This document shows, one piece after another, positions 29,641-39,873 of a DNA stretch of 54,383 bases. The stretch spans positions 1 to 54,383 of the forward strand of contig JAGXIE010000048.1 of the NCBI GenBank assembly GCA_024635765.1, given 5' to 3'. A model generated the notes under the pieces. It was not told the origin of the DNA and ran no database searches. It worked only from the letters and a program-made list of their open reading frames with translations. Both the position numbers and the translations under genes were made by a program. This DNA is from Flavobacteriaceae bacterium (GTDB taxonomy: Bacteria > Bacteroidota > Bacteroidia > Flavobacteriales > Flavobacteriaceae). Positions within the stretch are counted from its first letter, which is position 1; each line of letters opens with the position of its first letter.

Positions 29641-32600
29641 TTAATCTTTAACAATCAAAACTTTTGAAAGTCCGTTGACTTTTAAAACATAAAATCCAGC
29701 AGCAGTAGATGGAGGGAATTCGAGTCGGGTAATGCCAGTGTTCTCATTAAAAGACTTCTCTAAAAGTTGAATTAACCGTCCTTGAATATCAAACATATTA
29801 AAAGAATCAGCAGCTGATGTGTGTGTGACAAATACCTCTTTAGCAATTACTGGGTTGGGATAAACTATGGATTGTCCAGTCAGATTATTTTGTAATGATG
29901 AATTAAAATAAGGTACCGCAAAATCAAATGCTTCCTTACCTATCGACTCTCCCATCAATCGCCCAGGAATATCATCGATTGGTGGATGAATCCCTCCCCA
30001 AATCCTAGATAGACTGCATTGGTCAGAAGCATCTCTATATGTTGCCCACTGCAGCGTAACATCAACAGAAGGCCCTTCTTCAAACACTAAAAACTCATTT
30101 TTTTTCGCAAAAAACTCACCCATACCTCCAGGGAAATACTCACTACCTGTGATGCGTGTTATGGCTTCAGCAGCGGCTCTAGAATAGGTAGAATGTCCAG
30201 AAACATACCCAGCAAATGGAGGCGTCACAAATGTTGGTCGTTGATAAGGCCACCAATTCTCGGCCAATATCCAACCCACGCCTGCTTCATCAGTTGCAGT
30301 ATTTTCAATATAGTCATGACCACGCCAAGTATACAATTTTATTTTATCCAAATTCTGATTACTGTTTCCAGCTAAAGCATCTCCTGGTTGCACAACTTCT
30401 ATATAACCGTCAAGCAATGGGATACCGTTTGCATTATAATTAGACAGCAACTCATCACTGCTTTGCCCCTGCTCCGTCATATATCGAATGGCTGATATAG
30501 GTCTGATATAATCATACCATCCTTTCACACCCCAAGCCGAGATGGCGGCATCGTGCATCGCCCCTCCTAAAATAAAATATGATTTTACATCCCATTCCAA
30601 AGGGTCTAACGTTTGTCCGACCCCTTTAAATTTCTTCACTAACAACGGATTATCATTGACATAATTCAAGATGGTAAACCAATGCCCTGGAGGGGTTTCA
30701 GAACTCGGGCCATCTGCCCAAAACTCTGCTAATACGCGGGCATAATCACCTCTGGGAACAAACTGTGGTTCATAAGCAGTGCCCGTGAACGGATTTACCG
30801 CACGCCCTTCACCAATATCTCCTCCTTCGAGTAGATTATAAAAATTAGGATGCTCATTGTAGCTAGTTGGTAGATTATCAAACGGGATATTTCCGATAGT
30901 TTTAGGAGAGATATCCCAGAGCACACCATCTTCAGGAGATAATTGTGAAGCCCAAATCGATACCAACGAAAAAGACCATTTATAAGCCGCATCTGATTGC
31001 ACATGTGAAGATCCAATATATGGTGGTGCCGCAGGGTCATGATAAACTTTATAGTCTTGTCCATCACGTCTATACGTGACCGATTCACTATCAGTTAAGG
31101 CAAAAGGCTTCACATTGCCCCATTCGGGTCCTAAAAAACTAGGTGTCGTTCCAGGAATCACGTTACCACTTTGGTCAATAAACGTATCCAAACTCAAAGG
31201 CTGCCAACGATTAGGGTCAATAATATCAGGATTGCCAGACAATATAGGTGCCAATGGTGGATTAACAGGCTGATAATAAGAGTTGGAGTAAAACTCTGCT
31301 TCTCTAGACCCATCCAATTGACCGTAATTGATAATCGTTTGCGCGATATAGTTTCCTAACGCAGCCGCATTGCCATATTCATAGTTCAAACCGTTGGCAT
31401 ATATGGTCTCATAGCCCAATTGGCTCATCAAAAAATCACATTCGGCTTTAATAGAAACTGCGCTTGGCGAATTTTGAAAACGATAGGTCAACAATCTGTA
31501 CATCGCATAACTAATAGCTTTTTTCCTCGACTCCTCAATGCTTTGTGTGGGGATAAAATCAACGAGGTTACTGCTAAATCCATGAACTTCCTTGCCCATT
31601 AAATAAGTTGTCGCCTTGTCGTCGTAGATTGCCCAAGCATCATACATAGCAATACTGGCGTGAAACAAATTACGTGCATGCACTGTAGGACGTGCATAGT
31701 CACCTCTAATGGCATCTAGCAACACTTCATTCCACAATCGAGCAATGGATTTATCCTCTGGAACATTAGAAAGATTCAAATTGACATTTAAAGCAACCGG
31801 CAAACTCGAACAGCTATCACTCATTTCTGTAACAGAAACAGAACCAGTGGCATTAATGCCCCATCGTACGCTAACAGTATTCGTTCCTTGTCCATTCAAA
31901 AGCTCACCACCACTAACCATCCAATTGGCAGTAGAAGTAGCTGGCATCGTATAGGAATAGGTTTCCGTTCTATAAAAACCAGAGGTTGATGCCCCTATAA
32001 TTCCAGTGGGCGGCAAATAAGTACAATTTCCATCATCTAAAGTCGCTTCAGGGTTATAAGTACACGAAGCAAGGTCAGTACATCCATAGATTTTTACACT
32101 AGGTTGAATTTCCATGACAGAATATCCTTGTCCTTCGATAGCTTTAATGGTAGTATCAACATTTAGATTCTGAAATGTTTCCAACAAGCCAGATGGCCAT
32201 TTGATCTCTAATGAAGAAATTTCCGTAGCAGCGTTCAACCCAAAATGAACTGCTTGAAGACTTTGGGATAAAAATCCAACCCCTGTATAATGTCTCTTAA
32301 TCAATCCTTGATTAGTTGTCAGAGTTAATTGTGTTCCAATAGCATCTCTATTGGAGACCGTACCTTGTAACATTACTTTGAACCAATGCAGCTCACTAAT
32401 CTCTTCATAATTTAGCAATTTGTTTTCATAGAAGTAAGAGGTCCGGTCGGCATTAGTCACATAAATATCTAAATCACCATCATTATCATAATCAAAATCG
32501 ACAGCCTCGACACTTACGGTCAAATCATTAAAATTGACAATTGCAGACACATTCGAAAACCCTATCCCTCCTTCAACTGCCATATTTTTAAAATAGACAT

Positions 32601-33675
32601 TTCTTTCAGTACTGCGCTCTTGAAACTCAAAGCCATTCACGATGATTAAATCCTCATCCCCATCCAAATCAAAATCTGCAAAACGTGTGCCCCAAGCCCA
32701 TCCTGTCGCGGGGATATTGTTATTTGCCGATACCTCAAAAAAATGATTGGTGCCGTCATTCTGGAGTAAAGCATTTTCATCAATCCCTGTAATGAATAGA
32801 TCAAAATGGCCATCGAGATTAAAATCACCTACTGTGATTCCCATGTCATCCAACATGCTATTCAATCCATAATTAGATGCTTGATCTATAAAATTAGTTC
32901 CTGACTGATTCACAAATAAATGATTAGGTTTATTATAATCATTAGAGACATACAAGTCCATCCAACCGTCAGAATTGATGTCAAATGGAAGTCCAATATA
33001 GCTTGGGTGGTGCTCTGGGGTTGCAATACCTGCGGAAAGAGTCACATTTTGAAAGGTTCCATTTCCGTTATTTAGATACAAAGAATTACTTGGGCATATA
33101 TCCCAATCATTTACATAGAGATCTAAAAACCCATCATTATTATAATCAAACCATGTTGCTCCCATATTTCGACACTGATTAGTCGTTGAGATGCCAGCAG
33201 ATTGCGTAACGTCCACGAAGGTTCCGTCACCTTGATTATGGTAAAGCTGTACTTTAAAGGAATGTGTAAAAAAAATATCTGGGAAGCCATCATTATCATA
33301 ATCACCCCATGAGATTCCATGTTTGAAACCTTTCAATCCATAAAACTCATTAGTATTAGCATTATATGGCAACATGTTTACCAGCCCTGAAGCTGCGGTA
33401 ACATCCGTAAAGGTACCATTGTTATTATTTCTAAAAAGTCTGCTACGTGAAGCTTCGTTGGTATTGTCATCTTGAGCTAGGGCCACAACGAATAGATCTA
33501 AGTCATTATCGCCATCATAATCAGCTACGGCCACGCCATTATTATTTTGAATAGAGGCGAGTCCTGCAATAGTTTCGATACGTTCAAAAGATTGAGACAA
33601 TACATTTTGTATTATGCCCAAAAGACATAACAATACAGTAAGCGGTAGATTCCTGTATGTTGGTTTTAGACCCAC
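29641..33675 (-). CDS. FG-GAP/ASPIC-UnbV + vanadium-dependent haloperoxidase-like (PAP2) protein with T9SS type A sorting domain
   Basis: Repeated DYDNDGFPDIF / DFDLDGDEDL calcium-loop repeats; HFGLNAATEISSLEIKWPSG (UnbV); PPFAGYVSGHSTYSRAAAE and SRIWGGIHPPIDD; C-terminal YPNPV...GFYVLKV...VLIVKD. Confidence 0.88.
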   Translation of the reverse strand: MGLKPTYRNLPLTVLLCLLGIIQNVLSQSFERIETIAGLASIQNNNGVAVADYDGDNDLDLFVVALAQDDNTNEASRSRLFRNNNNGTFTDVTAASGLVNMLPYNANTNEFYGLKGFKHGISWGDYDNDGFPDIFFTHSFKVQLYHNQGDGTFVDVTQSAGISTTNQCRNMGATWFDYNNDGFLDLYVNDWDICPSNSLYLNNGNGTFQNVTLSAGIATPEHHPSYIGLPFDINSDGWMDLYVSNDYNKPNHLFVNQSGTNFIDQASNYGLNSMLDDMGITVGDFNLDGHFDLFITGIDENALLQNDGTNHFFEVSANNNIPATGWAWGTRFADFDLDGDEDLIIVNGFEFQERSTERNVYFKNMAVEGGIGFSNVSAIVNFNDLTVSVEAVDFDYDNDGDLDIYVTNADRTSYFYENKLLNYEEISELHWFKVMLQGTVSNRDAIGTQLTLTTNQGLIKRHYTGVGFLSQSLQAVHFGLNAATEISSLEIKWPSGLLETFQNLNVDTTIKAIEGQGYSVMEIQPSVKIYGCTDLASCTYNPEATLDDGNCTYLPPTGIIGASTSGFYRTETYSYTMPATSTANWMVSGGELLNGQGTNTVSVRWGINATGSVSVTEMSDSCSSLPVALNVNLNLSNVPEDKSIARLWNEVLLDAIRGDYARPTVHARNLFHASIAMYDAWAIYDDKATTYLMGKEVHGFSSNLVDFIPTQSIEESRKKAISYAMYRLLTYRFQNSPSAVSIKAECDFLMSQLGYETIYANGLNYEYGNAAALGNYIAQTIINYGQLDGSREAEFYSNSYYQPVNPPLAPILSGNPDIIDPNRWQPLSLDTFIDQSGNVIPGTTPSFLGPEWGNVKPFALTDSESVTYRRDGQDYKVYHDPAAPPYIGSSHVQSDAAYKWSFSLVSIWASQLSPEDGVLWDISPKTIGNIPFDNLPTSYNEHPNFYNLLEGGDIGEGRAVNPFTGTAYEPQFVPRGDYARVLAEFWADGPSSETPPGHWFTILNYVNDNPLLVKKFKGVGQTLDPLEWDVKSYFILGGAMHDAAISAWGVKGWYDYIRPISAIRYMTEQGQSSDELLSNYNANGIPLLDGYIEVVQPGDALAGNSNQNLDKIKLYTWRGHDYIENTATDEAGVGWILAENWWPYQRPTFVTPPFAGYVSGHSTYSRAAAEAITRITGSEYFPGGMGEFFAKKNEFLVFEEGPSVDVTLQWATYRDASDQCSLSRIWGGIHPPIDDIPGRLMGESIGKEAFDFAVPYFNSSLQNNLTGQSIVYPNPVIAKEVFVTHTSAADSFNMFDIQGRLIQLLEKSFNENTGITRLEFPPSTAAGFYVLKVNGLSKVLIVKD

Positions 33676-33788
33676 AATAACAATTTTTGATAAATATAGT
33701 AATTAATGATTATAAACATACATTGTTAAAAACAATAGAAACAGGATTTAATATAAAGGATTGATTGAATTTTTTATACTTTTATAAC

Positions 33789-34298
33789 ATGAAGTATAAT
33801 CTAATCATACTAAGCATTCTTTTAATTTTTTCGGCATGTAAGATTGAAGAAAGATCAGACGAGGACATTACACCCGTTAATTGGAAAAAAAGAACCACAC
33901 AAATCAGGCAAACAGATAGTTTGACTGTTGGAAGCAGTTATCTGGCTATCTATTCTGAAATTTATAGTGTAACCGAACATCGAACCATCAATTTAACAGT
34001 GACTGTAAGCTTAAGAAATATTAGCTCCACAGACACTATTTTTATAACCAAAAGTGATTATTATAATACTGAAGGAGATCTTATTCGTTCTTACCTTAAA
34101 GAACCAATTTACTTAAAACCATTGGAAACCATCGAAATTGTGATCAACGAGAAAGATACTCATGGCGGAAGTGGTGCTAATTTTATTTTTGAATGGGCAC
34201 ATGCTCAAAATAGTCATGAACCCGTATTTGATGCAGTCATGATTTCTACTTCAGGCCAGCAAGGTATTTCTTTTACCACCCAAGGTGTAAAACGTTAA
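33789..34298 (+). CDS. DUF3124-like lipoprotein
   Basis: Lipobox ILLIFSACK; YLAIYSEIYSVTEHRTINLTVTVSLRNISSTDTIFI; HGGSGANFIFEW. Confidence 0.75.
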   Translation: MKYNLIILSILLIFSACKIEERSDEDITPVNWKKRTTQIRQTDSLTVGSSYLAIYSEIYSVTEHRTINLTVTVSLRNISSTDTIFITKSDYYNTEGDLIRSYLKEPIYLKPLETIEIVINEKDTHGGSGANFIFEWAHAQNSHEPVFDAVMISTSGQQGISFTTQGVKR

Positions 34299-34427
34299 AG
34301 GAATTTCTTTCTTCAAAAAAAGAATTTATAAGATAACAACACTGTCAAATTAGAATCTGCTATTTTTAATTAGATTCAAAACAGGGAATCAGAAAAGTCT
34401 TATATTAGCCGCACTAAATTGACATCA

Positions 34428-35003
34428 ATGGCCCCATCATTTAGCGGTATTTTAGCCGTTACATTCTTTATATTATTTTTCTCGAATAAATTAGCTGCTC
34501 AACCAAAAAAAGGTGAATTTATCTCTGTTTCAATTGGATATGCTATGAGTGCACCTTATGAAAATATTGACCTTTCAGGTTCTGGCTTTTATGCACAAGG
34601 GGAATATGTTTTTGGACTGACGAAGTGGTTTGGGGTACGTCCTTATCTAGGTTTTATATCTACATCACCTTCAAAATCAAATACACAAGAAGAGCTTTAC
34701 GAATTTGAGGTGACATCCAAATCCGTTTTTTTTGGTGGAAAAGCACGTGTAGCCATACCGATTCCTTATGTTGCTCCTTATATAGAATTTGGCCTCGGTG
34801 CTTCTATAGGTTCATTTGTAACCTATACTCCTAATACAAACATTGAAAAAAATGGATTATTAATGCATATTCCATTCTCTATAGGTTTGGCATTAGGACG
34901 TCATCATGACATCGAAATTGCATTTAACTATTATTTCCACAATTCGGTAGATCAATTTAATGGTGCTGCAACTCTAGGCATGTCTTTTCCGTTAAATAAG
35001 TAA
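34428..35003 (+). CDS. outer membrane beta-barrel protein
   Basis: Signal peptide; alternating amphipathic beta-strand pattern, C-terminal aromatic/strand. Confidence 0.6.
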   Translation: MAPSFSGILAVTFFILFFSNKLAAQPKKGEFISVSIGYAMSAPYENIDLSGSGFYAQGEYVFGLTKWFGVRPYLGFISTSPSKSNTQEELYEFEVTSKSVFFGGKARVAIPIPYVAPYIEFGLGASIGSFVTYTPNTNIEKNGLLMHIPFSIGLALGRHHDIEIAFNYYFHNSVDQFNGAATLGMSFPLNK

Positions 35004-35013
35004 CGTTCAGTTA

Positions 35014-35697
35014 TTAAGGCGTAGAATTCGAAACCTGTAATAATTTACCATTATAAAATTTATTGCCATTGATTGCAAAGTCACAGATATAGCCAGCCAT
35101 TTCTAGAGCTGTTGTTGGTGCTTTATATCCTGGGAAGGCTTCTTCGAGCATTTCTGTCTGAACCGCACCAAGCGCCAATACATTGAAGGAAATCCCAGAC
35201 TCTTTGTACTCTTCCGCTAACAACTCTGTTAAGGTAATCACAGCCGCTTTGCTCGAACTATATGCTGCAAGACCAGGAAACTTTAGACTTCCTTGTACAC
35301 CTCCCATAGAACTTATAGTCACTACATGACTTCCTTCTTGCATGAAAGGAAGCATCAATCTTGTGAGTTCAGCTACTCCAAAAACATTGGTTTTGTAAAC
35401 TTCTTCAAAATTGTCCATTTTAGTTTTAGCGAATGGTTTATTGAGTAGTTTACCAGCATTGTTTATTAAAATATCTACATTTTGCCATTCTTGAGAAACA
35501 AAATCCTCGACTCTTTTATAAGCTTCTGGATCTCCTAGATCAAATGGAAAAGCTGATATATTTTTTATTTTTAACGATTTAATTGGTATTTCATTTCGAG
35601 ACAACGCTAGTACTTTATGACCTCGTTTGGTAAATAATTTGACCAATTCAAACCCTATACCTCTACTTGTCCCTGTGATGATGACTTTTTTACTCAT
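35014..35697 (-). CDS. SDR family oxidoreductase
   Basis: VIITGTSRGIGFEL, NNAGKL, YSSSKAA. Confidence 0.92.
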   Translation of the reverse strand: MSKKVIITGTSRGIGFELVKLFTKRGHKVLALSRNEIPIKSLKIKNISAFPFDLGDPEAYKRVEDFVSQEWQNVDILINNAGKLLNKPFAKTKMDNFEEVYKTNVFGVAELTRLMLPFMQEGSHVVTISSMGGVQGSLKFPGLAAYSSSKAAVITLTELLAEEYKESGISFNVLALGAVQTEMLEEAFPGYKAPTTALEMAGYICDFAINGNKFYNGKLLQVSNSTP

Positions 35698-36709
35698 TCA
35701 TTTTAATTTCTTTGGTTTGGGTCTTGCTCATTTTTTCAATCGCAGGAATGAGTTTATTAATTAAACTTGCCATAAACTCATAATCCAACTGATCCGACTC
35801 ATCATCTACATGATGATAGTATTCATAATTACTTAAGTCACAACTCGAAACGGTTTGACAAGGTAAATTAAATTGCTCATAAAACGGATAATTATCTGAT
35901 TTCCTAAAGAGATTATATTTTTTTGCAAGGTCTGAAAGGCCAATCAGATTAGAATCGACATATTCATTAAATTTAAATGCCATATTAGACAAATCATAAC
36001 CACTCAAAAATGCCATAAAATCTCTACCATTCAGAGGAACTCCAATCATTTCAAAATTCACCATTGTATATAAATTTAACTCTTCGGCTTTTAGTTTTGA
36101 TGCCAAATGTTTAGACCCTAATAATCCAAATTCTTCACCAGAATAAAGAGCGAACATTAGACTCCGTTTATTTGATTTTTTTTCTCCAAAATAACGGGCT
36201 AATGCCAATACAGAAGATGTACCAGAAGCATTATCATTAGCTCCATTGGCTATAGAATCAATTTCTGTCAACCTGCCGCCATACATCTTTATTAATTGTC
36301 CTTGACCGATATGATCATAATGCGCACCTATTATAATGACTTCATTTTTTAATTTTATATCGTTGCCTTCAATGAATCCAACTATATTATAAGCATCTAT
36401 ATCTCCAGCTTTATAAGTATCTCGAAAGTTTTCAAAATAAGGCTTTAAGTTATAAGATTTAAATTTGTTTTCTATAAATATCGCAGCCTTTTCAATGCCA
36501 TCAGTTCCTGTTTTTCGACCTCGTAATTCATCGGAAGCGAGGTAATTAACAATTTGTTCAAGTTCAGAGCTTGTCGTAAAATCAGCATTTTTATTTTTTG
36601 ATATTAAAAGGTTGCTCTGTTCTTTAATATTTTGTTGTGGTGTCTCTACAACTTTAGATTTGCATGCAACAATAAAAAAAAGTGCAAAAATCAAAAGGAA
36701 ATATTTCAT
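35690..36709 (-). CDS. M28 family zinc aminopeptidase, lipoprotein
   Basis: IIGAHYDHIGQG, ANGANDNASGTSSVLALA, FALYSGEEFGLLGSKH; lipobox FFIVACKS. Confidence 0.92.
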   Translation of the reverse strand: MKYFLLIFALFFIVACKSKVVETPQQNIKEQSNLLISKNKNADFTTSSELEQIVNYLASDELRGRKTGTDGIEKAAIFIENKFKSYNLKPYFENFRDTYKAGDIDAYNIVGFIEGNDIKLKNEVIIIGAHYDHIGQGQLIKMYGGRLTEIDSIANGANDNASGTSSVLALARYFGEKKSNKRSLMFALYSGEEFGLLGSKHLASKLKAEELNLYTMVNFEMIGVPLNGRDFMAFLSGYDLSNMAFKFNEYVDSNLIGLSDLAKKYNLFRKSDNYPFYEQFNLPCQTVSSCDLSNYEYYHHVDDESDQLDYEFMASLINKLIPAIEKMSKTQTKEIKMNE

Positions 36710-36861
36710 AAATGTAAGTATGAATTTGTTTTTAAAGATAAAAAAACCGCAAGGTTCATACGAGTTTTTATCTATAATTAATCTGCTTCTTACAATTCGC
36801 TTTTTTAATTATTGTCATATTAAGTTAAAAATCACTAAATTAGATTATATAAAATCATGTT

Positions 36862-37968
36862 ATGCCAATATATTTAGACCTCCACGAAATGCCTGATGGT
36901 GTTACTGCTGAACATGTTGCTGAAATGCATCAAGCTGATTTAAAAATCGAACATAAATTTAATTGTCGTGGATTAACATATTGGTGTGACGAAAAAAGAC
37001 AAACAGCTTTTTGTTTGATTGAGGCTCCTAATAAACAAGCTCTTAAAGGATTACATGCGCAGGCTCACGGAGATGTTCCACTTCGCATAATTGAGGTCGA
37101 TGGTGCCATAGTTGAATCGTTTTTAGGAAGAATAGAAGATCCTGAAAAATCACAAAATACAGCGTTAAATATAATAAACGACCCTGCTTTTAGAGTTTTA
37201 ATGGTCATTGAAACTAGTAATTACTTAGACAGACTTGAAGCTAATCAATTTACTATTTTTACCCAAAAATTCCATAATAGCGTATCGAACCGTTTAGATA
37301 AGTTTAATGGTAGCATTGTGAAAAAAAACAACAATAACTATTTAGTCTCTTTTAAATCGGTTACTGACGCAGTTTTATGCGCACAAAAAATTCAATATCA
37401 ATTCAAATATGTAACTCCTAAATTTAATCCTGCAAGCAGAAAACTAAACATTGCAATAAGTTCAGGTGTTCCTGTAACTGATAAAGAAAACATATTTGAA
37501 GATGCTATAACTTTAGCAACTCGCATGTGTGATTTTGTTAAAGATCCATTTGTTATCTCTTCTGAAGTAAACTTGCTTTATGAAAGCGAAAATAGAAATG
37601 CTACTATTGATAGAGAATCAGTAAGAATATTAAATGTTTCTGACGAATTATTTCTGACGAAATTGATGAATTTTATTGAAGATAAATGGCATAAATCAGA
37701 TTTTGATGTCAGCTTTTTTAGTAAAGCTTTAGGCTACAGTAAATCACAGTTAAATAGAAAATTAAAAAACTTAACAGGACTGTCACCAAATAAGTTTTTA
37801 AAAGAATTTAGATTACACAAAGGACTGCAGTTATTATATAAGCAAAAAGGAAATATTTCTGAAATTGCCTTTGAAACGGGATTTAATAGTGCCGCTTACT
37901 TCTCAAAATGCTTTTTTGATAAATACCACATCCTTCCTTCAAAATATATTCAACAACATGTCGTTTAG
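36862..37968 (+). CDS. DUF4242 (nickel-binding-like) + degenerate nucleotide-cyclase-like + AraC-type HTH fusion regulator
   Basis: N-term MPIYLDLHEMPDGVTAEHVAEMHQADL; middle LDKFNGSIVKKNNNNYLVSFKSVTDAVLCAQKIQ...LNIAISSGVPV; C-term LGYSKSQLNRKLKNLTGLSPNKFLKEFRL...IAFETGFNSAAYFSKCFFDKY. Confidence 0.8.
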   Translation: MPIYLDLHEMPDGVTAEHVAEMHQADLKIEHKFNCRGLTYWCDEKRQTAFCLIEAPNKQALKGLHAQAHGDVPLRIIEVDGAIVESFLGRIEDPEKSQNTALNIINDPAFRVLMVIETSNYLDRLEANQFTIFTQKFHNSVSNRLDKFNGSIVKKNNNNYLVSFKSVTDAVLCAQKIQYQFKYVTPKFNPASRKLNIAISSGVPVTDKENIFEDAITLATRMCDFVKDPFVISSEVNLLYESENRNATIDRESVRILNVSDELFLTKLMNFIEDKWHKSDFDVSFFSKALGYSKSQLNRKLKNLTGLSPNKFLKEFRLHKGLQLLYKQKGNISEIAFETGFNSAAYFSKCFFDKYHILPSKYIQQHVV

Positions 37969-38072
37969 ATTTCAATTTTTGAAATGACTCAAAATTAGAG
38001 GTCTTTGATTTAAAAGTAGCTGTAATTCACCAATACTATGTATAAGTTTGGAGTTAAAACAAAACATACATA

Positions 38073-38450
38073 ATGATGACAAAAACACTTTTTGAACGAC
38101 TAGGTGGTCATAAAGGTATATCAATGATAGTTGATGATACTGTTGATAATCACATGAATAATCCTCATGTTAATGCAAGGTTTCTTCCTTTAAAAGAAAA
38201 CCTAGATCAATTAGCGATTATAAAAAACCATACTATTGATTTTTTTAGTGCTGGCAGTGGTGGACCAAATAATTATAAAGGAAAAGATATGGTAACTGCC
38301 CATACTGGAATGAATATTAGCCCAGCAGAATATGTGCACGTAATTGATGATATTTTTATGGCTCTAGATAAAAATAATATTGATGAAGACTCTAAAAAAG
38401 ATGTCTTAGCTATTTTATGGTCATTAAAAGGTATGATGATAGGAAAATAA
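38073..38450 (+). CDS. group 1 truncated haemoglobin
   Basis: LFERLGGHKGISMIVDD; FFSAGSGGPNNYKGKDMVTAHTGMNIS with proximal His. Confidence 0.92.
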   Translation: MMTKTLFERLGGHKGISMIVDDTVDNHMNNPHVNARFLPLKENLDQLAIIKNHTIDFFSAGSGGPNNYKGKDMVTAHTGMNISPAEYVHVIDDIFMALDKNNIDEDSKKDVLAILWSLKGMMIGK

Positions 38451-38477
38451 AATTGTAACCAACTATAAACCAACAAA

Positions 38478-39863
38478 ATGAAAACATTAGTTAAAGATTT
38501 AAATCCCGAAATATTAGACGCATTCTATTCTCAATTAAGAGGAAAACTCATCAGACCATCAGATCCTAATTATCATGATACAAGAAAAGTATACAATGCA
38601 ATGATCGATAAGCATCCCGGATTATTTGTGATGTGTGTTGATGTGGCTGACGTAATAGCTGCCGTAAATTTTGGAAAAGAGCATAATTTATTAATTGCTG
38701 TGAGAGGAGGTGGACATAATGGAGGTGGATTAGGTGTGTGTGATAACGGTTTGGTTATAGATTTATCAGGTTTAAAATTTGTTCGTGTAGATACATCAGA
38801 TAATACCGTTAGAGTTGGAGGAGGGAACCTTTGGGGAGAAGTAGATCATGCCACCCATCCTTTTGGTTTAGCAGTTCCTGCCGGAATCATTTCCACCACA
38901 GGTGTTGGTGGTTTAACTTTAGGTGGAGGTGTTGGACATCTCTCTAGAAAATATGGCTTGACAATTGATAATTTATTAGAGGCTGATATGGTGTTAGCAG
39001 ATGGAAGTTATGTAACTGTCAATAAAGATCAAAATGAAGATTTATTTTGGGCTATTCGAGGCGGAGGTGGCAATTTTGGTATTATTACTTCTTTTAAGTT
39101 TCAAGCACATCCCGTAAAAACAGTTATAGGTGGACCAACATTATGGCCTATTGAAAGAACCGAAGAAATCATGAAATGGTACGATACATTTATTAATAAT
39201 GCTCCCGACGAATTGAATGGTTTTATTGCTACCATGATTATTCCCGGACCACCATTTCCTGATTTTCTGCATGGAAATCAATATTGTGGTATTGTATGGT
39301 GTTACACTGGTAGTCAGGAAGAATTCAACAAACTTATAAAACCTGCTATGGATTTAGAACCTGTTTTTGCACATGTGGGTGAAATGCCCTATCCATCGAT
39401 TCAAACTCTTTTTGACGGATTGTTACCTCCAGGATTACAATGGTATTGGAGAGCTGATTTTTTTAATGAATTAGGTCCAGAAGTACGTAAGCAACATTTA
39501 AAATTTGGGTCCATTATCCCAACGCCATTATCACAAATGCATTTATATCCAATTAGTGGAGCAGCAAGTAGAGTCGGAGCAAAAGATACTCCTTGGGCTT
39601 TTCGCGATGCTAAATATGCTGGTGTCATCGTTGGTGTGTCTCCAGAACCTAAAGATGCTGATAAAATAACTACTTGGTGCAAAGATTATTGGGAAGCATT
39701 GCATCCCTACTCTTCAGGTGGCGCCTATTCTAATTTTATGATGGACGAAGGGCAAGAACGAGTTAAAGCTAGTTACAAAGAAAACTATGAGCGCTTGTCG
39801 AAAATAAAAAAGAAATATGACCCAGACAATTTATTTAGAGTTAACCAAAACATTAAACCTTAA
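38478..39863 (+). CDS. FAD-binding oxidoreductase (BBE family)
   Basis: RGGGHNGGG, GLTLGGGVGHLSRKYGLTIDNLL, C-terminal YDPDNLFRVNQNI. Confidence 0.92.
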   Translation: MKTLVKDLNPEILDAFYSQLRGKLIRPSDPNYHDTRKVYNAMIDKHPGLFVMCVDVADVIAAVNFGKEHNLLIAVRGGGHNGGGLGVCDNGLVIDLSGLKFVRVDTSDNTVRVGGGNLWGEVDHATHPFGLAVPAGIISTTGVGGLTLGGGVGHLSRKYGLTIDNLLEADMVLADGSYVTVNKDQNEDLFWAIRGGGGNFGIITSFKFQAHPVKTVIGGPTLWPIERTEEIMKWYDTFINNAPDELNGFIATMIIPGPPFPDFLHGNQYCGIVWCYTGSQEEFNKLIKPAMDLEPVFAHVGEMPYPSIQTLFDGLLPPGLQWYWRADFFNELGPEVRKQHLKFGSIIPTPLSQMHLYPISGAASRVGAKDTPWAFRDAKYAGVIVGVSPEPKDADKITTWCKDYWEALHPYSSGGAYSNFMMDEGQERVKASYKENYERLSKIKKKYDPDNLFRVNQNIKP

Positions 39864-39873
39864 CATTTTAATC

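Noticed and set aside
31709-31954. + strand small ORFs antisense to the FG-GAP/haloperoxidase gene
   Set aside because: No recognisable domain, shadow ORFs of a long CDS.
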